Both the position numbers and the translations under genes were made by a program. A stretch of 64,000 bases of DNA from DATJPR01 sp963843525 (GTDB lineage Bacteria > Bacteroidota > Ignavibacteria > UBA10030 > UBA6906). Of the stretch, positions 45,652-54,930 are shown one piece after another (the first letter of the stretch is position 1; every line of letters starts with the position of its first letter). The DNA lies in contig CAWJKM010000002.1 in the NCBI GenBank assembly GCA_963843525.1, positions 310,001 through 374,000 on the forward strand, written 5' to 3'. Under the pieces are notes generated by a model, which was not told the DNA's origin, made no database searches, and saw only the letters and a list, made by a program, of their open reading frames with translations.

Positions 45652-46641
45652 ATGACGTACGATATCAAGGCAATCAACGAGAAAATCCAACGCGAGAGTG
45701 CGTTTATCGATCTCCTCCTTCTGGAAATGGGAAAAGTGATCGTCGGCCAGAAGCAAATGGTCGAACGTTTGCTCGTCGGTCTGCTGGCGAACGGGCACAT
45801 CCTGCTGGAAGGGGTCCCGGGCCTTGCGAAAACTCTTGCGATCAAGACGCTCGCCTCTGCCGTGCACGCGAAGTTCCAACGGATCCAGTTTACGCCCGAT
45901 CTTCTCCCGGCCGATCTCGTCGGCACCATGATTTACAATCAAAAGGACGGCTCCTTCCAGACCAAACGGGGACCGATCTTTGCCAACTTTATCCTGGCAG
46001 ATGAGATCAACCGATCGCCGGCGAAAGTCCAGAGTGCCTTGCTGGAAGCCATGCAGGAGCGCCAGGTAACGATCGGTGAAGAGACTTTCAAACTTCCCGA
46101 ACCATTTTTGGTTCTTGCGACGCAGAACCCGATTGAGCAGGAGGGTACCTATCCCCTCCCCGAAGCCCAGGTCGATCGGTTCATGCTCAAAGTGAAAATC
46201 GGCTATCCCTCGAAGGACGAAGAACTGCAGATCATGCGTGCGAATGTGAAAGACGGAATGCCCGCCGTCCGCAGCGTGATCAGCGGTGCAGACATTGTCC
46301 ATGCCCGGTCCGCCATCAATGAAATCTATATGGATGAGAAGATCGAGCGCTATATTCTCGACATCGTCTTCGCAACCCGGGCGCCGAAGCAGTACAATCT
46401 GAACAACCTGGCATCGCTGATCAGCTACGGCGCATCCCCCCGCGCGTCCATCAATCTTGCGCTGGGAGCCAAAGCGTATGCGTTTATCAAGCGACGGGGG
46501 TATGTCGTCCCGGAAGATGTCCGGGCGATCAGCCTCGATGTGCTGCGCCATCGGGTGGCGGTCACCTACGAAGCCGAAGCAGAAGAGGTCACGGCGGAAC
46601 AGGTGGTGCAGGAAGTGCTGAACAAGATAGAAGTACCTTGA
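45652..46641 (+). CDS. moxR: MoxR-family AAA+ ATPase
   Basis: Cytoplasmic chaperone-like ATPase of 329 residues that opens the Bat operon. The Walker A motif is GVPGLAKT (54-61) and Walker B is ILADEINRSP. Sensor and lid elements (ATQNPIEQEGTYPLPEAQ and YGASPRASINL) are typical of MoxR. MoxR proteins act with von Willebrand factor A partners in metal insertion or complex assembly; the partners follow here (DUF58, BatA and BatB). A weak TATAAA box about 40 bp upstream may be the operon promoter. Confidence 0.94.
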   Translation: MTYDIKAINEKIQRESAFIDLLLLEMGKVIVGQKQMVERLLVGLLANGHILLEGVPGLAKTLAIKTLASAVHAKFQRIQFTPDLLPADLVGTMIYNQKDGSFQTKRGPIFANFILADEINRSPAKVQSALLEAMQERQVTIGEETFKLPEPFLVLATQNPIEQEGTYPLPEAQVDRFMLKVKIGYPSKDEELQIMRANVKDGMPAVRSVISGADIVHARSAINEIYMDEKIERYILDIVFATRAPKQYNLNNLASLISYGASPRASINLALGAKAYAFIKRRGYVVPEDVRAISLDVLRHRVAVTYEAEAEEVTAEQVVQEVLNKIEVP

Positions 46642-46718
46642 CCGGATATTAAGGTTTGGAGTCTGGATTTTAGAGTTGGTTTTGGCGAAGCGATCAGGAA
46701 ACGGCCAATCGTCGGATA

Positions 46719-47594
46719 ATGGAAACAAGAGACCTTCTCAAAAAAGTCCGCCAGGTCGAGATTAAGACCCGGGGGCTCGTCAATCAGATATTCTCGGGAG
46801 AGTATCATTCCGTGTTCAAAGGACGCGGGATGGAATTCTCCGAGGTGCGGGAGTATCAGTTTGGCGACGACATTCGCACCATCGACTGGAATGTCTCGGC
46901 GCGGTTTGACAAGCCGTTCGTCAAGGTGTTCGAAGAAGAGCGGGAATTGACGGTGATGCTCCTCGTGGACCTGAGTGCCTCCGGCGATTTCGGATCCTCC
47001 GAACAGCTGAAAAACGAAATTGCGGCGGAGATTTGCGCAGTGCTGGCGTTCTCCGCGATCAAGAATAATGACAAGGTCGGATTGATCATGTTCACCGACC
47101 GCATCGAAAAGTTTGTCCCGCCGAAAAAAGGACGTGCGCATATTCTCCGCATCATCCGTGAGCTTCTCTCTCCGTCGATGCAGGGAACGGGCACGAACAT
47201 TCGCGGCGCTCTTGAATACTTCAACCACGTAAGCAAGAAGCGGACCATTGCGTTTCTGATTTCCGATTTTATCGACGACGGGTACGACAAAATCCTGAGC
47301 ATTGTCGGACGAAAGCACGATCTCATTGCCGTGCATGTGACCGATCCGCGTGAAGAGCTCCTCCCCGACGCGGGACTCATGTTCATCAGAGATGCGGAGA
47401 CGGGAGTGCGCCGGTGGGTGGACACGGGGAACCGGGCCGTGCGCGCGGAGTTTGTGCGTTACTGGGGAGAGCGCCGGGCCCTGCAGAAAAGCCTTTTCGT
47501 GCGGTCGCGTGTTGATGCCATCCCCATCCGGGCGGATCGTCCGTACATCAAGCCGATCGTGGATTTTTTCCGACTTCGAGAGAAACGGATGTGA
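46719..47594 (+). CDS. DUF58 domain protein of the Bat operon
   Basis: Cytoplasmic protein of 291 residues with the DUF58 core (GMEFSEVREYQFGDDIRTIDWNV at about 37-59) and a vWA-like fold carrying a DLSASGDF segment (MIDAS-like DxSxS). It normally partners a MoxR ATPase. The 77-bp gap after moxR has no clear signal other than a GATTTTAGA-type repeat. Its stop overlaps the next start (TGATG). Confidence 0.92.
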   Translation: METRDLLKKVRQVEIKTRGLVNQIFSGEYHSVFKGRGMEFSEVREYQFGDDIRTIDWNVSARFDKPFVKVFEEERELTVMLLVDLSASGDFGSSEQLKNEIAAEICAVLAFSAIKNNDKVGLIMFTDRIEKFVPPKKGRAHILRIIRELLSPSMQGTGTNIRGALEYFNHVSKKRTIAFLISDFIDDGYDKILSIVGRKHDLIAVHVTDPREELLPDAGLMFIRDAETGVRRWVDTGNRAVRAEFVRYWGERRALQKSLFVRSRVDAIPIRADRPYIKPIVDFFRLREKRM

Positions 47595-48544
47595 TGGAGC
47601 ACCGATTCATCAGCAGCATTCTGGCTCTTCTGCTTTCCTCGGCTGCACTGGGGCAAACAGGCGATGTGACAGCGCGCGCCTGGGTCGACTCGACGAGCTA
47701 TCAGGTGGGTGATGCGATCGCCGTTCACGTTCTTGTGACCCACCCGCGCGGCGTTGCCATCCAACCGCCCGCCGGCGATTCCCTCGGTTCGCTCGTCATC
47801 CTCCAGCATCTTCCGGTCACCGCGCAGAACGACACGGTGGCGCTTACGGGACTCGTGGTTTCGTACTATGATTCCGGCACGGTTTCCACGCCGCCGGTTC
47901 TCATCCCGTATGCGGTCCCGGGCGATACGGTGGGCAGAATTGCGCAAACCAATCCCCTGGTCATCACCGTTCACACGATCGCCGTCGATACCAGCAAAGC
48001 GTACCGGGACCTCAAGCCGCCGTTATCGATCCCGATCAGCGCGGCGGAAATCGCAATGTACGCCGGCATCATTCTCGCCATTGCGGCCCTTGGGTATTTC
48101 GGCTACCGGTACTGGAAAAAACGGAGGGAACGTCTGGCCGGCATCAAACCGGATGAGCCGGCGCGGCCCGCTGACGTTCTTGCCCTGGAAGAACTGAGCG
48201 CGCTGAAGGAACGGAAGCTCTGGCAAAAGGGGATGGTAAAAGAGTATTACTCCGAGGTGACGGAGATTATCCGGCGGTACTTTGAGCGGCGGTACGGCCT
48301 GCGGGCACTCGAAGAAACGACCGAAGAAATCCTCGCCGCGCTCCGCGGAGTTCCGGTAACGCCGGAAGCGATGGACCTTTCGGGAAAGATGCTCCGCCTC
48401 GCGGATCTCGTGAAATTTGCCAAGTTCACGCCGGGCATTCCCGATCACGAAGAAATGCTCACGTTCGCGTACGATATTGTAGAAAGAACCAAACCGGTCG
48501 TCATGTCGCCGGTGGTCAATGCCGATGTTACTCCTGGGTCATAA
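47594..48544 (+). CDS. Bat operon accessory membrane protein (BatD-like beta domain)
   Basis: Envelope protein of about 316 residues: a signal peptide ending ALGQT, a periplasmic beta domain (about 24-155), one membrane helix (about 160-178, IAMYAGIILAIAALGYFGYR) and a basic cytoplasmic tail (KKRRER) with a helical domain. ATG 47594 is preferred; a GTG one codon earlier is possible. Its last 26 bp overlap the batA frame. It resembles the accessory membrane genes seen between DUF58 and batA in other Bat operons; the exact name is uncertain. Confidence 0.75.
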   Translation: MEHRFISSILALLLSSAALGQTGDVTARAWVDSTSYQVGDAIAVHVLVTHPRGVAIQPPAGDSLGSLVILQHLPVTAQNDTVALTGLVVSYYDSGTVSTPPVLIPYAVPGDTVGRIAQTNPLVITVHTIAVDTSKAYRDLKPPLSIPISAAEIAMYAGIILAIAALGYFGYRYWKKRRERLAGIKPDEPARPADVLALEELSALKERKLWQKGMVKEYYSEVTEIIRRYFERRYGLRALEETTEEILAALRGVPVTPEAMDLSGKMLRLADLVKFAKFTPGIPDHEEMLTFAYDIVERTKPVVMSPVVNADVTPGS

Positions 48545-49529
48545 CGTCACATTCGCCAGCCCGATTTTTCTTTACGGGCTGATCATTATCCCTCTTCTCA
48601 TCCTCTGGTACCTGCGGAGGAACAATGAGGAGACCGCGGATCTCCGCTATTCCACGCTTCGTCCCTTCGGTGCCCTCCGTCCGACATTGAAGGAGCGCCT
48701 TCATCTCCTCCCGTTCATTCTCAGGCTTGCGGTGGTCGCCTTTCTCATTGTGGCACTGGCGAGGCCGCAGACGTCCGCATCGTCTGAAAACGTGTATACG
48801 GAGGGGATCGATATTGTCCTGCTCCTGGACATTTCGGGGAGTATGCTCGCAGAGGACTTCACGCCAAACCGCATCGAGGCGGCGAAGGCGGTTGCCCAGG
48901 AGTTCGTCGATGCGCGGGAGCATGACCGCATCGGACTCGTCATCTTCGCCGGCCAGAGTTTTACGCAGTGTCCGATGACACTCGACTACCACGTCCTGAA
49001 GAACCTCCTCCGGCAGGTGAAGCCGGGAATGGTGGAGGACGGGACCGCCATTGGTATGGCGATCGCGCAGGGCGTCAATCGACTGAAGGACAGCAAAGCG
49101 AAGAGCAAGGTGATGATTCTTCTCACCGACGGCGTGAACAACCGGGGGGAGATCGACCCCATCACTGCGGCGCAAATCGCACAGACGTTCGGGATCCGCA
49201 TTTATACGATCGGGGTCGGGACGATCGGCACCGCCCCGTACCCCGTCCAGACCCCGTTCGGCATCCGGTATCAAAACATGCCCGTCGATGTCGATGAGAA
49301 AACCCTCCAGACGATCGCGTCGATGACCGGCGGACAGTACTTCCGTGCGACGAACAACCGCGCCTTACGGCAGATCTATAACGAAATCGACAAACTTGAG
49401 AAGACAAAAATCGAAGTGAAACAGTACCGCTCCTATACCGAGTTGTATCCGATCTGGGCGGGGCTGGGGCTGCTGCTCGCCGTGTCAGAGTTCGCTCTGC
49501 GCGGAACGCTGTTGCGGAAAATACCCTAA
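48519..49529 (+). CDS. batA: BatA, vWA-domain membrane protein
   Basis: Aerotolerance operon protein of 336 residues. Two N-terminal helices (about 10-28 and 60-78) and one C-terminal helix flank a periplasmic von Willebrand A domain. The metal-ion-dependent adhesion site shows DISGSM (about 105-110) and a later Asp in LLTDGVNN. It forms a vWA pair with BatB. ATG 48519 lies within the previous gene, and a second ATG six bases on is also possible. Confidence 0.92.
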   Translation: MPMLLLGHNVTFASPIFLYGLIIIPLLILWYLRRNNEETADLRYSTLRPFGALRPTLKERLHLLPFILRLAVVAFLIVALARPQTSASSENVYTEGIDIVLLLDISGSMLAEDFTPNRIEAAKAVAQEFVDAREHDRIGLVIFAGQSFTQCPMTLDYHVLKNLLRQVKPGMVEDGTAIGMAIAQGVNRLKDSKAKSKVMILLTDGVNNRGEIDPITAAQIAQTFGIRIYTIGVGTIGTAPYPVQTPFGIRYQNMPVDVDEKTLQTIASMTGGQYFRATNNRALRQIYNEIDKLEKTKIEVKQYRSYTELYPIWAGLGLLLAVSEFALRGTLLRKIP

Positions 49530-49533
49530 GAAA

Positions 49534-50583
49534 ATGATCCGGTTCGCTCATCCAGAATATCTCTACCTGCTGGTGCTGCTGCCCGCAATGGTTGCCGCGT
49601 TCCTGCTGTTCAGCAGGATGCGATCGAATGCGTCCAGGCGTTTCAGCACCTCGACGCTGTTTCAGCGTCTGGCAGAGAGGGCGAGCGGGTCCCGTCGTCT
49701 CTGGAAGTTCGTCCTGCTCGCCGGTGCGACCGGTCTCCTCATTGTGGCTCTCGCGAACCCCCAGATCGGGACGCGCCTCGAAGATGTCAAGCAGGAAGGC
49801 GTGGACATCTATATTGCGCTCGACGTCTCCCTGAGCATGAAAGCCGAGGACATCAAGCCGAACAGGCTTGAAAAGGCGAAGCTGGAGTTGAGAAATCTCA
49901 TCAGCCGCCTGGCGGGAGACCGTGTAGGGCTGGTGATATTCGCGGGTGAGGCATTCACCCAATTTCCCCTGACGACGGACTACAGCGCCGCGAATCTGTT
50001 CATCGACGTGGTTGATGTGAACGATGTTCCTGTTCCGGGTACTGCCATCGGCGACGCGATCAATCGCGCGGTCGAATCTTTTGACTACAAAGATCCGACC
50101 ACGAAGGTCATCGTCATCATGACCGACGGTGAGAATACGGAAGGCGACGCGATTGAAGCCGCTCAGGACGCCGCAAAGAAGGGGATCCTCCTCTATACAA
50201 TAGGCCTCGGTTCTCCCACGGGCGCCCCGATCCCGGTGTACAACGGCTCCGGGCAACAGGTCGATTTCAAGCGCGACAAATCCGGAAACGTCGTCGTCTC
50301 CAAGCTCGACGAAGAGGGATTGCAGCGGATCGCCGACATCGGCAACGGAAAATACTTCCGCGGGACAAACTCCCAGGACGAGCTCGACGAAATCTATAAG
50401 AACATCAACTCTCTCCAGAAGAGGGAGTTCGGGGTGAAACAGTTCACGGACTATGAATCGCGCTACCAGTGGTTTCTGTTCCCCGCGATAGTGTTTCTGC
50501 TGGCGGAGGTGTTCATTTCGGAGAAGGCGGCCCTCTGGCTGCAACGGTGGAATCCGCTCCGGAGAGAGGAGGAGGCGGCATGA
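49534..50583 (+). CDS. batB: BatB, vWA-domain membrane protein
   Basis: Paralogue of BatA, 349 residues. It has N-terminal helices (YLYLLVLLPAMVAAFLLF and FVLLAGATGLLIVALA), a vWA domain with DVSLSMKAED (MIDAS) and IVIMTDGENTEGD, and a C-terminal helix (FLFPAIVFLLAEVFI). It starts four bases after batA ends and overlaps batC by ATGA. BatA and BatB likely form a membrane complex with the TPR proteins that follow. Confidence 0.93.
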   Translation: MIRFAHPEYLYLLVLLPAMVAAFLLFSRMRSNASRRFSTSTLFQRLAERASGSRRLWKFVLLAGATGLLIVALANPQIGTRLEDVKQEGVDIYIALDVSLSMKAEDIKPNRLEKAKLELRNLISRLAGDRVGLVIFAGEAFTQFPLTTDYSAANLFIDVVDVNDVPVPGTAIGDAINRAVESFDYKDPTTKVIVIMTDGENTEGDAIEAAQDAAKKGILLYTIGLGSPTGAPIPVYNGSGQQVDFKRDKSGNVVVSKLDEEGLQRIADIGNGKYFRGTNSQDELDEIYKNINSLQKREFGVKQFTDYESRYQWFLFPAIVFLLAEVFISEKAALWLQRWNPLRREEEAA

Positions 50584-51284
50584 AGAACATCGTTCTGGTC
50601 CTGTTCCTGGTGACGGCGGTCCAATCAGGCTTCGGACAATCCATTCGTTCCCTGGTGAACGGGGGCAACGACCTGTATCATGACAAGAAGTTTACCGATG
50701 CGGAGGTGAACTACCGGAAGGCTCTCCAGAAGGAGAAGGATCTTGTCCAGGGTCATTTTGATCTCGGGAATGCCCTTGCAAAGCAGGGAAAGAGGGATGA
50801 AGCGGCAAAGGAATTCGCAATCGCCGCGGAGAAGGCCGAGCACAAGGATACGAAGGCTTCGGCATACTACAACATCGGGAATACCCAGATGGGCGGGCAA
50901 CAGTACGCCGATGCAGTCCGATCCTACGTGGAAGCCCTGAAGATCAATCCCGACGATGCGGAAGCGAAATACAATCTCTCCTATGCCCTCGAGAAACTCC
51001 GGCAGCAACAACAGCAAAACCAGCAAAAGAAAAACGACAAGAATCAGGACAAGCAAAAGAACAAGCAGCAGAACCAGGATCAGAACAAAAACCAGGACAA
51101 AAAGCAAAACGACCAGAAGAAGCAGCAGCAGAACAACCAGCAACAGAATGCCCAGCAGCAAAAACGCATGTCGAAGTCGGATGCGGAAAGGATTCTCGAG
51201 GTGCTGAGGAACAGCGAAAAGGATGTGCAAAAGAAACTCCATGTGCGCCCCGCCGAACGGGCGACGACGGATAAGGATTGGTGA
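50580..51284 (+). CDS. batC: BatC, TPR protein with Gln/Asn/Lys-rich tail
   Basis: Exported TPR protein of 234 residues. A signal peptide ends at GFGQS; about three TPR units follow (20-135, ending YVEALKINPDDAEAKYNLSYAL). Residues about 142-198 are almost only Gln, Asn, Lys and Asp, low-complexity and probably disordered. The last 35 residues fold again (SKSDAERILEVLRNSEKDV). Such a charged polar spacer is common in BatC but is long and regular here. ATG 50580 overlaps the batB stop. Confidence 0.9.
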   Translation: MKNIVLVLFLVTAVQSGFGQSIRSLVNGGNDLYHDKKFTDAEVNYRKALQKEKDLVQGHFDLGNALAKQGKRDEAAKEFAIAAEKAEHKDTKASAYYNIGNTQMGGQQYADAVRSYVEALKINPDDAEAKYNLSYALEKLRQQQQQNQQKKNDKNQDKQKNKQQNQDQNKNQDKKQNDQKKQQQNNQQQNAQQQKRMSKSDAERILEVLRNSEKDVQKKLHVRPAERATTDKDW

Positions 51285-51289
51285 TCCGC

Positions 51290-53137
51290 ATGAACGCTGT
51301 GAAACTCCCTCTCCTGGTGGCGGTATGTCTCCTTGCGCTCTTGCCGGCGGCCATCGTCCGGGCGCAAGAGCCGGCATTGCGGGCGAGTGTCGACAAGAAC
51401 CCGGTCGGTCTGGGAGATGAATTCACTCTCACGTTCGTCCTGAACAATGCCGGGATGAACGGCGGGAAGGACATGCGGCTGCCCGACCTGAATAGATTCC
51501 GGATGCTCTCCGGACCGAATCAGTCGTCCAGTGTCCAGTTTGTGAATGGAAGCATGTCCTCCTCCGTGAGCTACAGCTATGTCCTTCAACCCAAGGAAAT
51601 CGGCAAGACGACAATCGGCTCCGCCACCATCGAGGCGGCGGGAAAGACGCTGCATTCCGATCCGATCATCCTGGAGGTGGTCAAGGGAGCACCGGCACCG
51701 AAACAAAGCGCGCCGCAGGAGGTCACCACCAATATCGGCGACAATCTCTTCGTGAAAGCGGCGGTCAGCAGAACCCATGTTCTTCAGGGCGAACAGATCA
51801 CTCTGACGTTCAAACTCTACACCCGTCTGACCGTGATGAATTATGCGGTGGAGAAGACGCCGACGATGATCGGCTTCTGGGGGGAGGACGTCGAGACCCC
51901 GAAGGATATTCAATTGTCGACCGAGACGATCAACGGGAAGCAATACCGCGTCGGCATCATCAAGAAGATGGCGCTGTTCCCGACGCAGTCGGGAACGCTG
52001 GAAATCAGTCCCATGGTTGTCCAGACGCAGATCCAGGTCCCCGCACCCCGTTCCCTGGATCCCTTCGATGCGTTTTTCCGCGATCCCTTCGGACGAACCA
52101 GCAATTACACCGCCCAGAGTGAGCCGGTCAAGATCATCGTCGACCCGCTCCCGCCGGGCGCGCCGCCCGATTTCAAGGGGGCGATCGGACAGTTCGCAAT
52201 GAGTACGTCACTCGACAAGAAGTCGACGCGCACAAACGAACCGGTCTCCTTCAAAGTCACCGTATCGGGCACGGGGAATATCAAACTCCTTGAGGCACCG
52301 ACTCTGGAGCTCCCTTCGGATTTTGAACAGTACAGTCCGAAAATCACGGAGAACATCAACCGCCAGGGAGAACGGGTCAGCGGGAGCAAGGTCTTCGAGT
52401 ACCTTCTGATCCCCCGCTACCCCGGCTTAAAGATTATCAAGCCCCTGACCTTCTCCTATTTCGACCTCGCAAAAAGGGAGTACGTGCGGCTCCGTTCGCC
52501 GGAAATCGATCTCAATGTAGAGCAAGGAACAGCACCCGCGCTGCCGGTTGTCGCGGGAGGGAACCGCGAAGATGTCCGTCTGCTGAGCCAGGACATCCGC
52601 TTCATCAAAGTCCGGGAGGCAGGGTTCCGGAGGGAGGGGGAGTATTTGTACAATACGCCTCTGTTTGTCGTCCTCTTGATTCTTCCCTTTGTGGGTGTCG
52701 CAGGCTCGGTGGTGTACGCCCGCAACCGTCGCGCAATTCTTACCGACGCCGCCGGCTATCGCAACCGGAAGGCGATCGGGATCGCGCGAAAGCGCTTGAA
52801 GGTTGCAGAACGGCTGTTGAAAGAAACATCGCCGAAAGCAGGAGCGATGGCGACAGTCGGTCCCCGTTTCTACTCTGAAGTCGCAGGGGCACTCTGGCAA
52901 TACCTGGGTGACAAACTTGCGATCCCGCAGGCTGAATTCTCCGTGGATCGGGCGACACGGGCACTGGAAGATCACGGTGCCCCGTCGGAATCCATCGCCT
53001 CCCTGAGATCGCTCCTTGAAACCTGCGACCTGATCCGATTTGCTCCGACATCGATAGACCGGATCGGAATGCAGCAGACCTACGATGAGGCCAGTCGCAT
53101 TATTGTGGAACTTGAACAGACTCTCAGGCCGAAATGA
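51290..53137 (+). CDS. batD: BatD, membrane-anchored beta-sandwich protein
   Basis: Protein of about 615 residues with a signal peptide (to IVRAQ), several periplasmic beta domains (about 30-440), a single helix near 455-475 (LFVVLLILPFVGVAGSVVYA) and a cytoplasmic tail of 140 residues. The sequence is typical of BatD (VGLGDEFTLTFVLNN at the start). ATG 51290 is used; a GTG at 51281 overlapping the batC stop is an alternative with AAGGA closer upstream. Its stop overlaps batE (ATGA). Confidence 0.9.
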   Translation: MNAVKLPLLVAVCLLALLPAAIVRAQEPALRASVDKNPVGLGDEFTLTFVLNNAGMNGGKDMRLPDLNRFRMLSGPNQSSSVQFVNGSMSSSVSYSYVLQPKEIGKTTIGSATIEAAGKTLHSDPIILEVVKGAPAPKQSAPQEVTTNIGDNLFVKAAVSRTHVLQGEQITLTFKLYTRLTVMNYAVEKTPTMIGFWGEDVETPKDIQLSTETINGKQYRVGIIKKMALFPTQSGTLEISPMVVQTQIQVPAPRSLDPFDAFFRDPFGRTSNYTAQSEPVKIIVDPLPPGAPPDFKGAIGQFAMSTSLDKKSTRTNEPVSFKVTVSGTGNIKLLEAPTLELPSDFEQYSPKITENINRQGERVSGSKVFEYLLIPRYPGLKIIKPLTFSYFDLAKREYVRLRSPEIDLNVEQGTAPALPVVAGGNREDVRLLSQDIRFIKVREAGFRREGEYLYNTPLFVVLLILPFVGVAGSVVYARNRRAILTDAAGYRNRKAIGIARKRLKVAERLLKETSPKAGAMATVGPRFYSEVAGALWQYLGDKLAIPQAEFSVDRATRALEDHGAPSESIASLRSLLETCDLIRFAPTSIDRIGMQQTYDEASRIIVELEQTLRPK

Positions 53138-53892
53138 ACCGGGTCCTTTTCCTTTTCGTTGGCGTATTCCTTATTCCCGGCGGACTGTTCGCCCAATCAC
53201 CGGATCAGTTGTTTGCAGAAGGAAACGCGGCCTATCAAAAAGGAGATCTCGCAAAAGCGACGGAACTGTACGAATCGATCCTTCACAACGGATACGCCAG
53301 CAGTGATCTCTATTACAATCTCGGAAACGCCTACTATAAACTGGGGAACCTCCCCAAATCAGTTCTGAATTACGAACGCGCCCTCCGCCTCACACCCGGG
53401 GATGATGATCTGCGGCATAATCTCCAGCTTGCAAATCAGATGATCACCGACCGGATTGAACCAACCCCCCGGTTGTTCATCTGGGATTGGTGGAACTCCA
53501 TAAAGAACTGGTTTTCCTTTGAAACCTTGACATGGATCTTCTACGCTGCGTTCCTCGTCGAGATGGGCGCGGTGGCGGCGGTGATCGTCGGCAGGGCCTA
53601 CCGCTTTCGCAGAATTGCCCTGTTGTCAGCAGCCGGGGAATTGGCGGTTCTGATCTTCTTCGGCACCATCTTTTTTACACGGCTGACGGATGCCCACAGG
53701 ACTGACGAAGCAATTGTGGTGGCACCGGTGGTGAACGTGAAGAACTCTCCCGATGATCGCGGCAGCGATGCGTTTGTCATTCACGGCGGGCTCAAAGTGC
53801 AGATCGTCGACCAATTCGGTTCGTGGACGAAGATACGGCTGGCGGACGGCAAGGTGGGGTGGGTGGAGAGCAACGAGTTCGAAGTCATCTGA
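53134..53892 (+). CDS. batE: BatE, TPR-SH3 membrane protein
   Basis: Final Bat operon gene, 252 residues. A signal peptide ends at LFAQS. TPR units follow (about 23-110, for example DLYYNLGNAYYKLGNLPKS), then two membrane helices (about 130-180) and a C-terminal bacterial SH3 domain (VNVKNSP, then GLKVQIVDQFGSWTKIRL). A terminator with a perfect stem lies 32 bp after the stop. The whole set from moxR to batE forms one tightly overlapped operon. Confidence 0.92.
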   Translation: MNRVLFLFVGVFLIPGGLFAQSPDQLFAEGNAAYQKGDLAKATELYESILHNGYASSDLYYNLGNAYYKLGNLPKSVLNYERALRLTPGDDDLRHNLQLANQMITDRIEPTPRLFIWDWWNSIKNWFSFETLTWIFYAAFLVEMGAVAAVIVGRAYRFRRIALLSAAGELAVLIFFGTIFFTRLTDAHRTDEAIVVAPVVNVKNSPDDRGSDAFVIHGGLKVQIVDQFGSWTKIRLADGKVGWVESNEFEVI

Positions 53893-53924
53893 ATGAACCA
53901 CTCCGGGTCCGATTTCAGTTGCAG

Positions 53925-53961
53925 GGCCTCTTTGCCTCTCATGGTAAAGAGGCCTTTTTTT
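53925..53961 (+). terminator. Rho-independent terminator of the Bat operon
   Basis: GGCCTCTTT (53925-53933) pairs perfectly with AAAGAGGCC (53946-53954) around a 12-nt loop, followed by seven T residues. Confidence 0.93.
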
Positions 53962-54058
53962 GAGGGGTATTGCGTCGAATTTTCCGGCCTGGAATGGTGT
54001 TATCTAGTATGATGAGAGGGGTGGTGCGGAGGAGCCGGAAATGTGGGGAAATCGGGGA

Positions 54059-54793
54059 TCAGCGCTTGAAAATCCAAGTTTCTTGCTTATACTTTGAATC
54101 AACAAGTTGCCGGATTTCCTCCGTGGGAAGGGACACATCGCCGGGGACTACGCCCCAGGCTTCTTCAAGGACGTGCTTGAGTTCCTGAACGGAAATCCTC
54201 AGGTTGGTGAGAAAATCGGTGTGAGAACGGTTTTGTCGGTAGAGGGGTTGGCGTGATGGCATCTGCAACAGGCGCGGGATCAGACTCAGATTTGCGTCGT
54301 TGAGGATGACCCCATGAAACAGCAGGAAGTGTTTCCCCCGCCGTTGGGCATTTCCGGCGAACTTCAAACCGTCCAGGGCGAGATCGGAAATCCCTTCGAC
54401 GGAGACTGAAGACAGACTCCTGAGAGTGCGGAGCGCGTCTCGAAGGGTGGTCATGATCGTCCGGTTTGTGGATGCGATGGTGTCGAACTGATCGGTGCGG
54501 AGAAGCGGGAGGACCAGGGCATAATTCAGGCATCCTTCCATCTGGACCACCGCGCCGCCCCCGGTGCAGCGCCGGAAGATTGGAACCCCCAGCGCCAGGC
54601 ATTCGTCTTCTCGAACTTCTTGTCTGATGCTGTTGGTATAACCGACAACAACAAAGCAGCGGTCCGGCTCCCAGAACCGGAGGATACCGTTCCCACCGTG
54701 TCGCTCACTCTCGAGGAATAGCGCTTCATCACACGCGAGATTCTCTTCCGGCGTCTGAAAAGTGTGATCGAGTGTAAGAACCGGTTCTGTCAT
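54059..54793 (-). CDS. Lipoate-protein ligase/octanoyltransferase family protein, single domain
   Basis: BPL_LplA_LipB-fold enzyme of 244 residues that should attach lipoyl or octanoyl groups to acceptor domains such as the E2 encoded nearby. The signature FRRCTGGGAVVQ (74 onward) and KFAGNAQRR (Lys near 143) are present. Complete LplA has a C-terminal accessory domain and about 330 residues; this protein ends just after the catalytic domain. It may be an LplA N-part, an LplJ-like form or an octanoyltransferase (LipM-like). It is divergent from aceE, consistent with serving the pyruvate dehydrogenase complex. Confidence 0.85.
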   Translation of the reverse strand: MTEPVLTLDHTFQTPEENLACDEALFLESERHGGNGILRFWEPDRCFVVVGYTNSIRQEVREDECLALGVPIFRRCTGGGAVVQMEGCLNYALVLPLLRTDQFDTIASTNRTIMTTLRDALRTLRSLSSVSVEGISDLALDGLKFAGNAQRRGKHFLLFHGVILNDANLSLIPRLLQMPSRQPLYRQNRSHTDFLTNLRISVQELKHVLEEAWGVVPGDVSLPTEEIRQLVDSKYKQETWIFKR

Positions 54794-54930
54794 CGGACAC
54801 GCTCCGGTATCACTCTCCGCTGAACGCCTTGCAGTGCTCCGGCGGCTCTGAACGAGCCCGGAGAGGTTGACAGAGAACCGGGTGAGAGTATCATTAACGT
54901 CTTCTCTTCTCTTCTCTTTTTAGAGGCAAC

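Noticed and set aside
45211..46728. A 505-codon frame on the minus strand
   Set aside because: It runs antisense through the well-supported MoxR ATPase gene and has no domain signature.
51000..51180. DNA tandem repeat array in batC
   Set aside because: The regularity comes from repeated Gln/Asn/Lys codons inside a coding frame, not from an exact DNA repeat unit.
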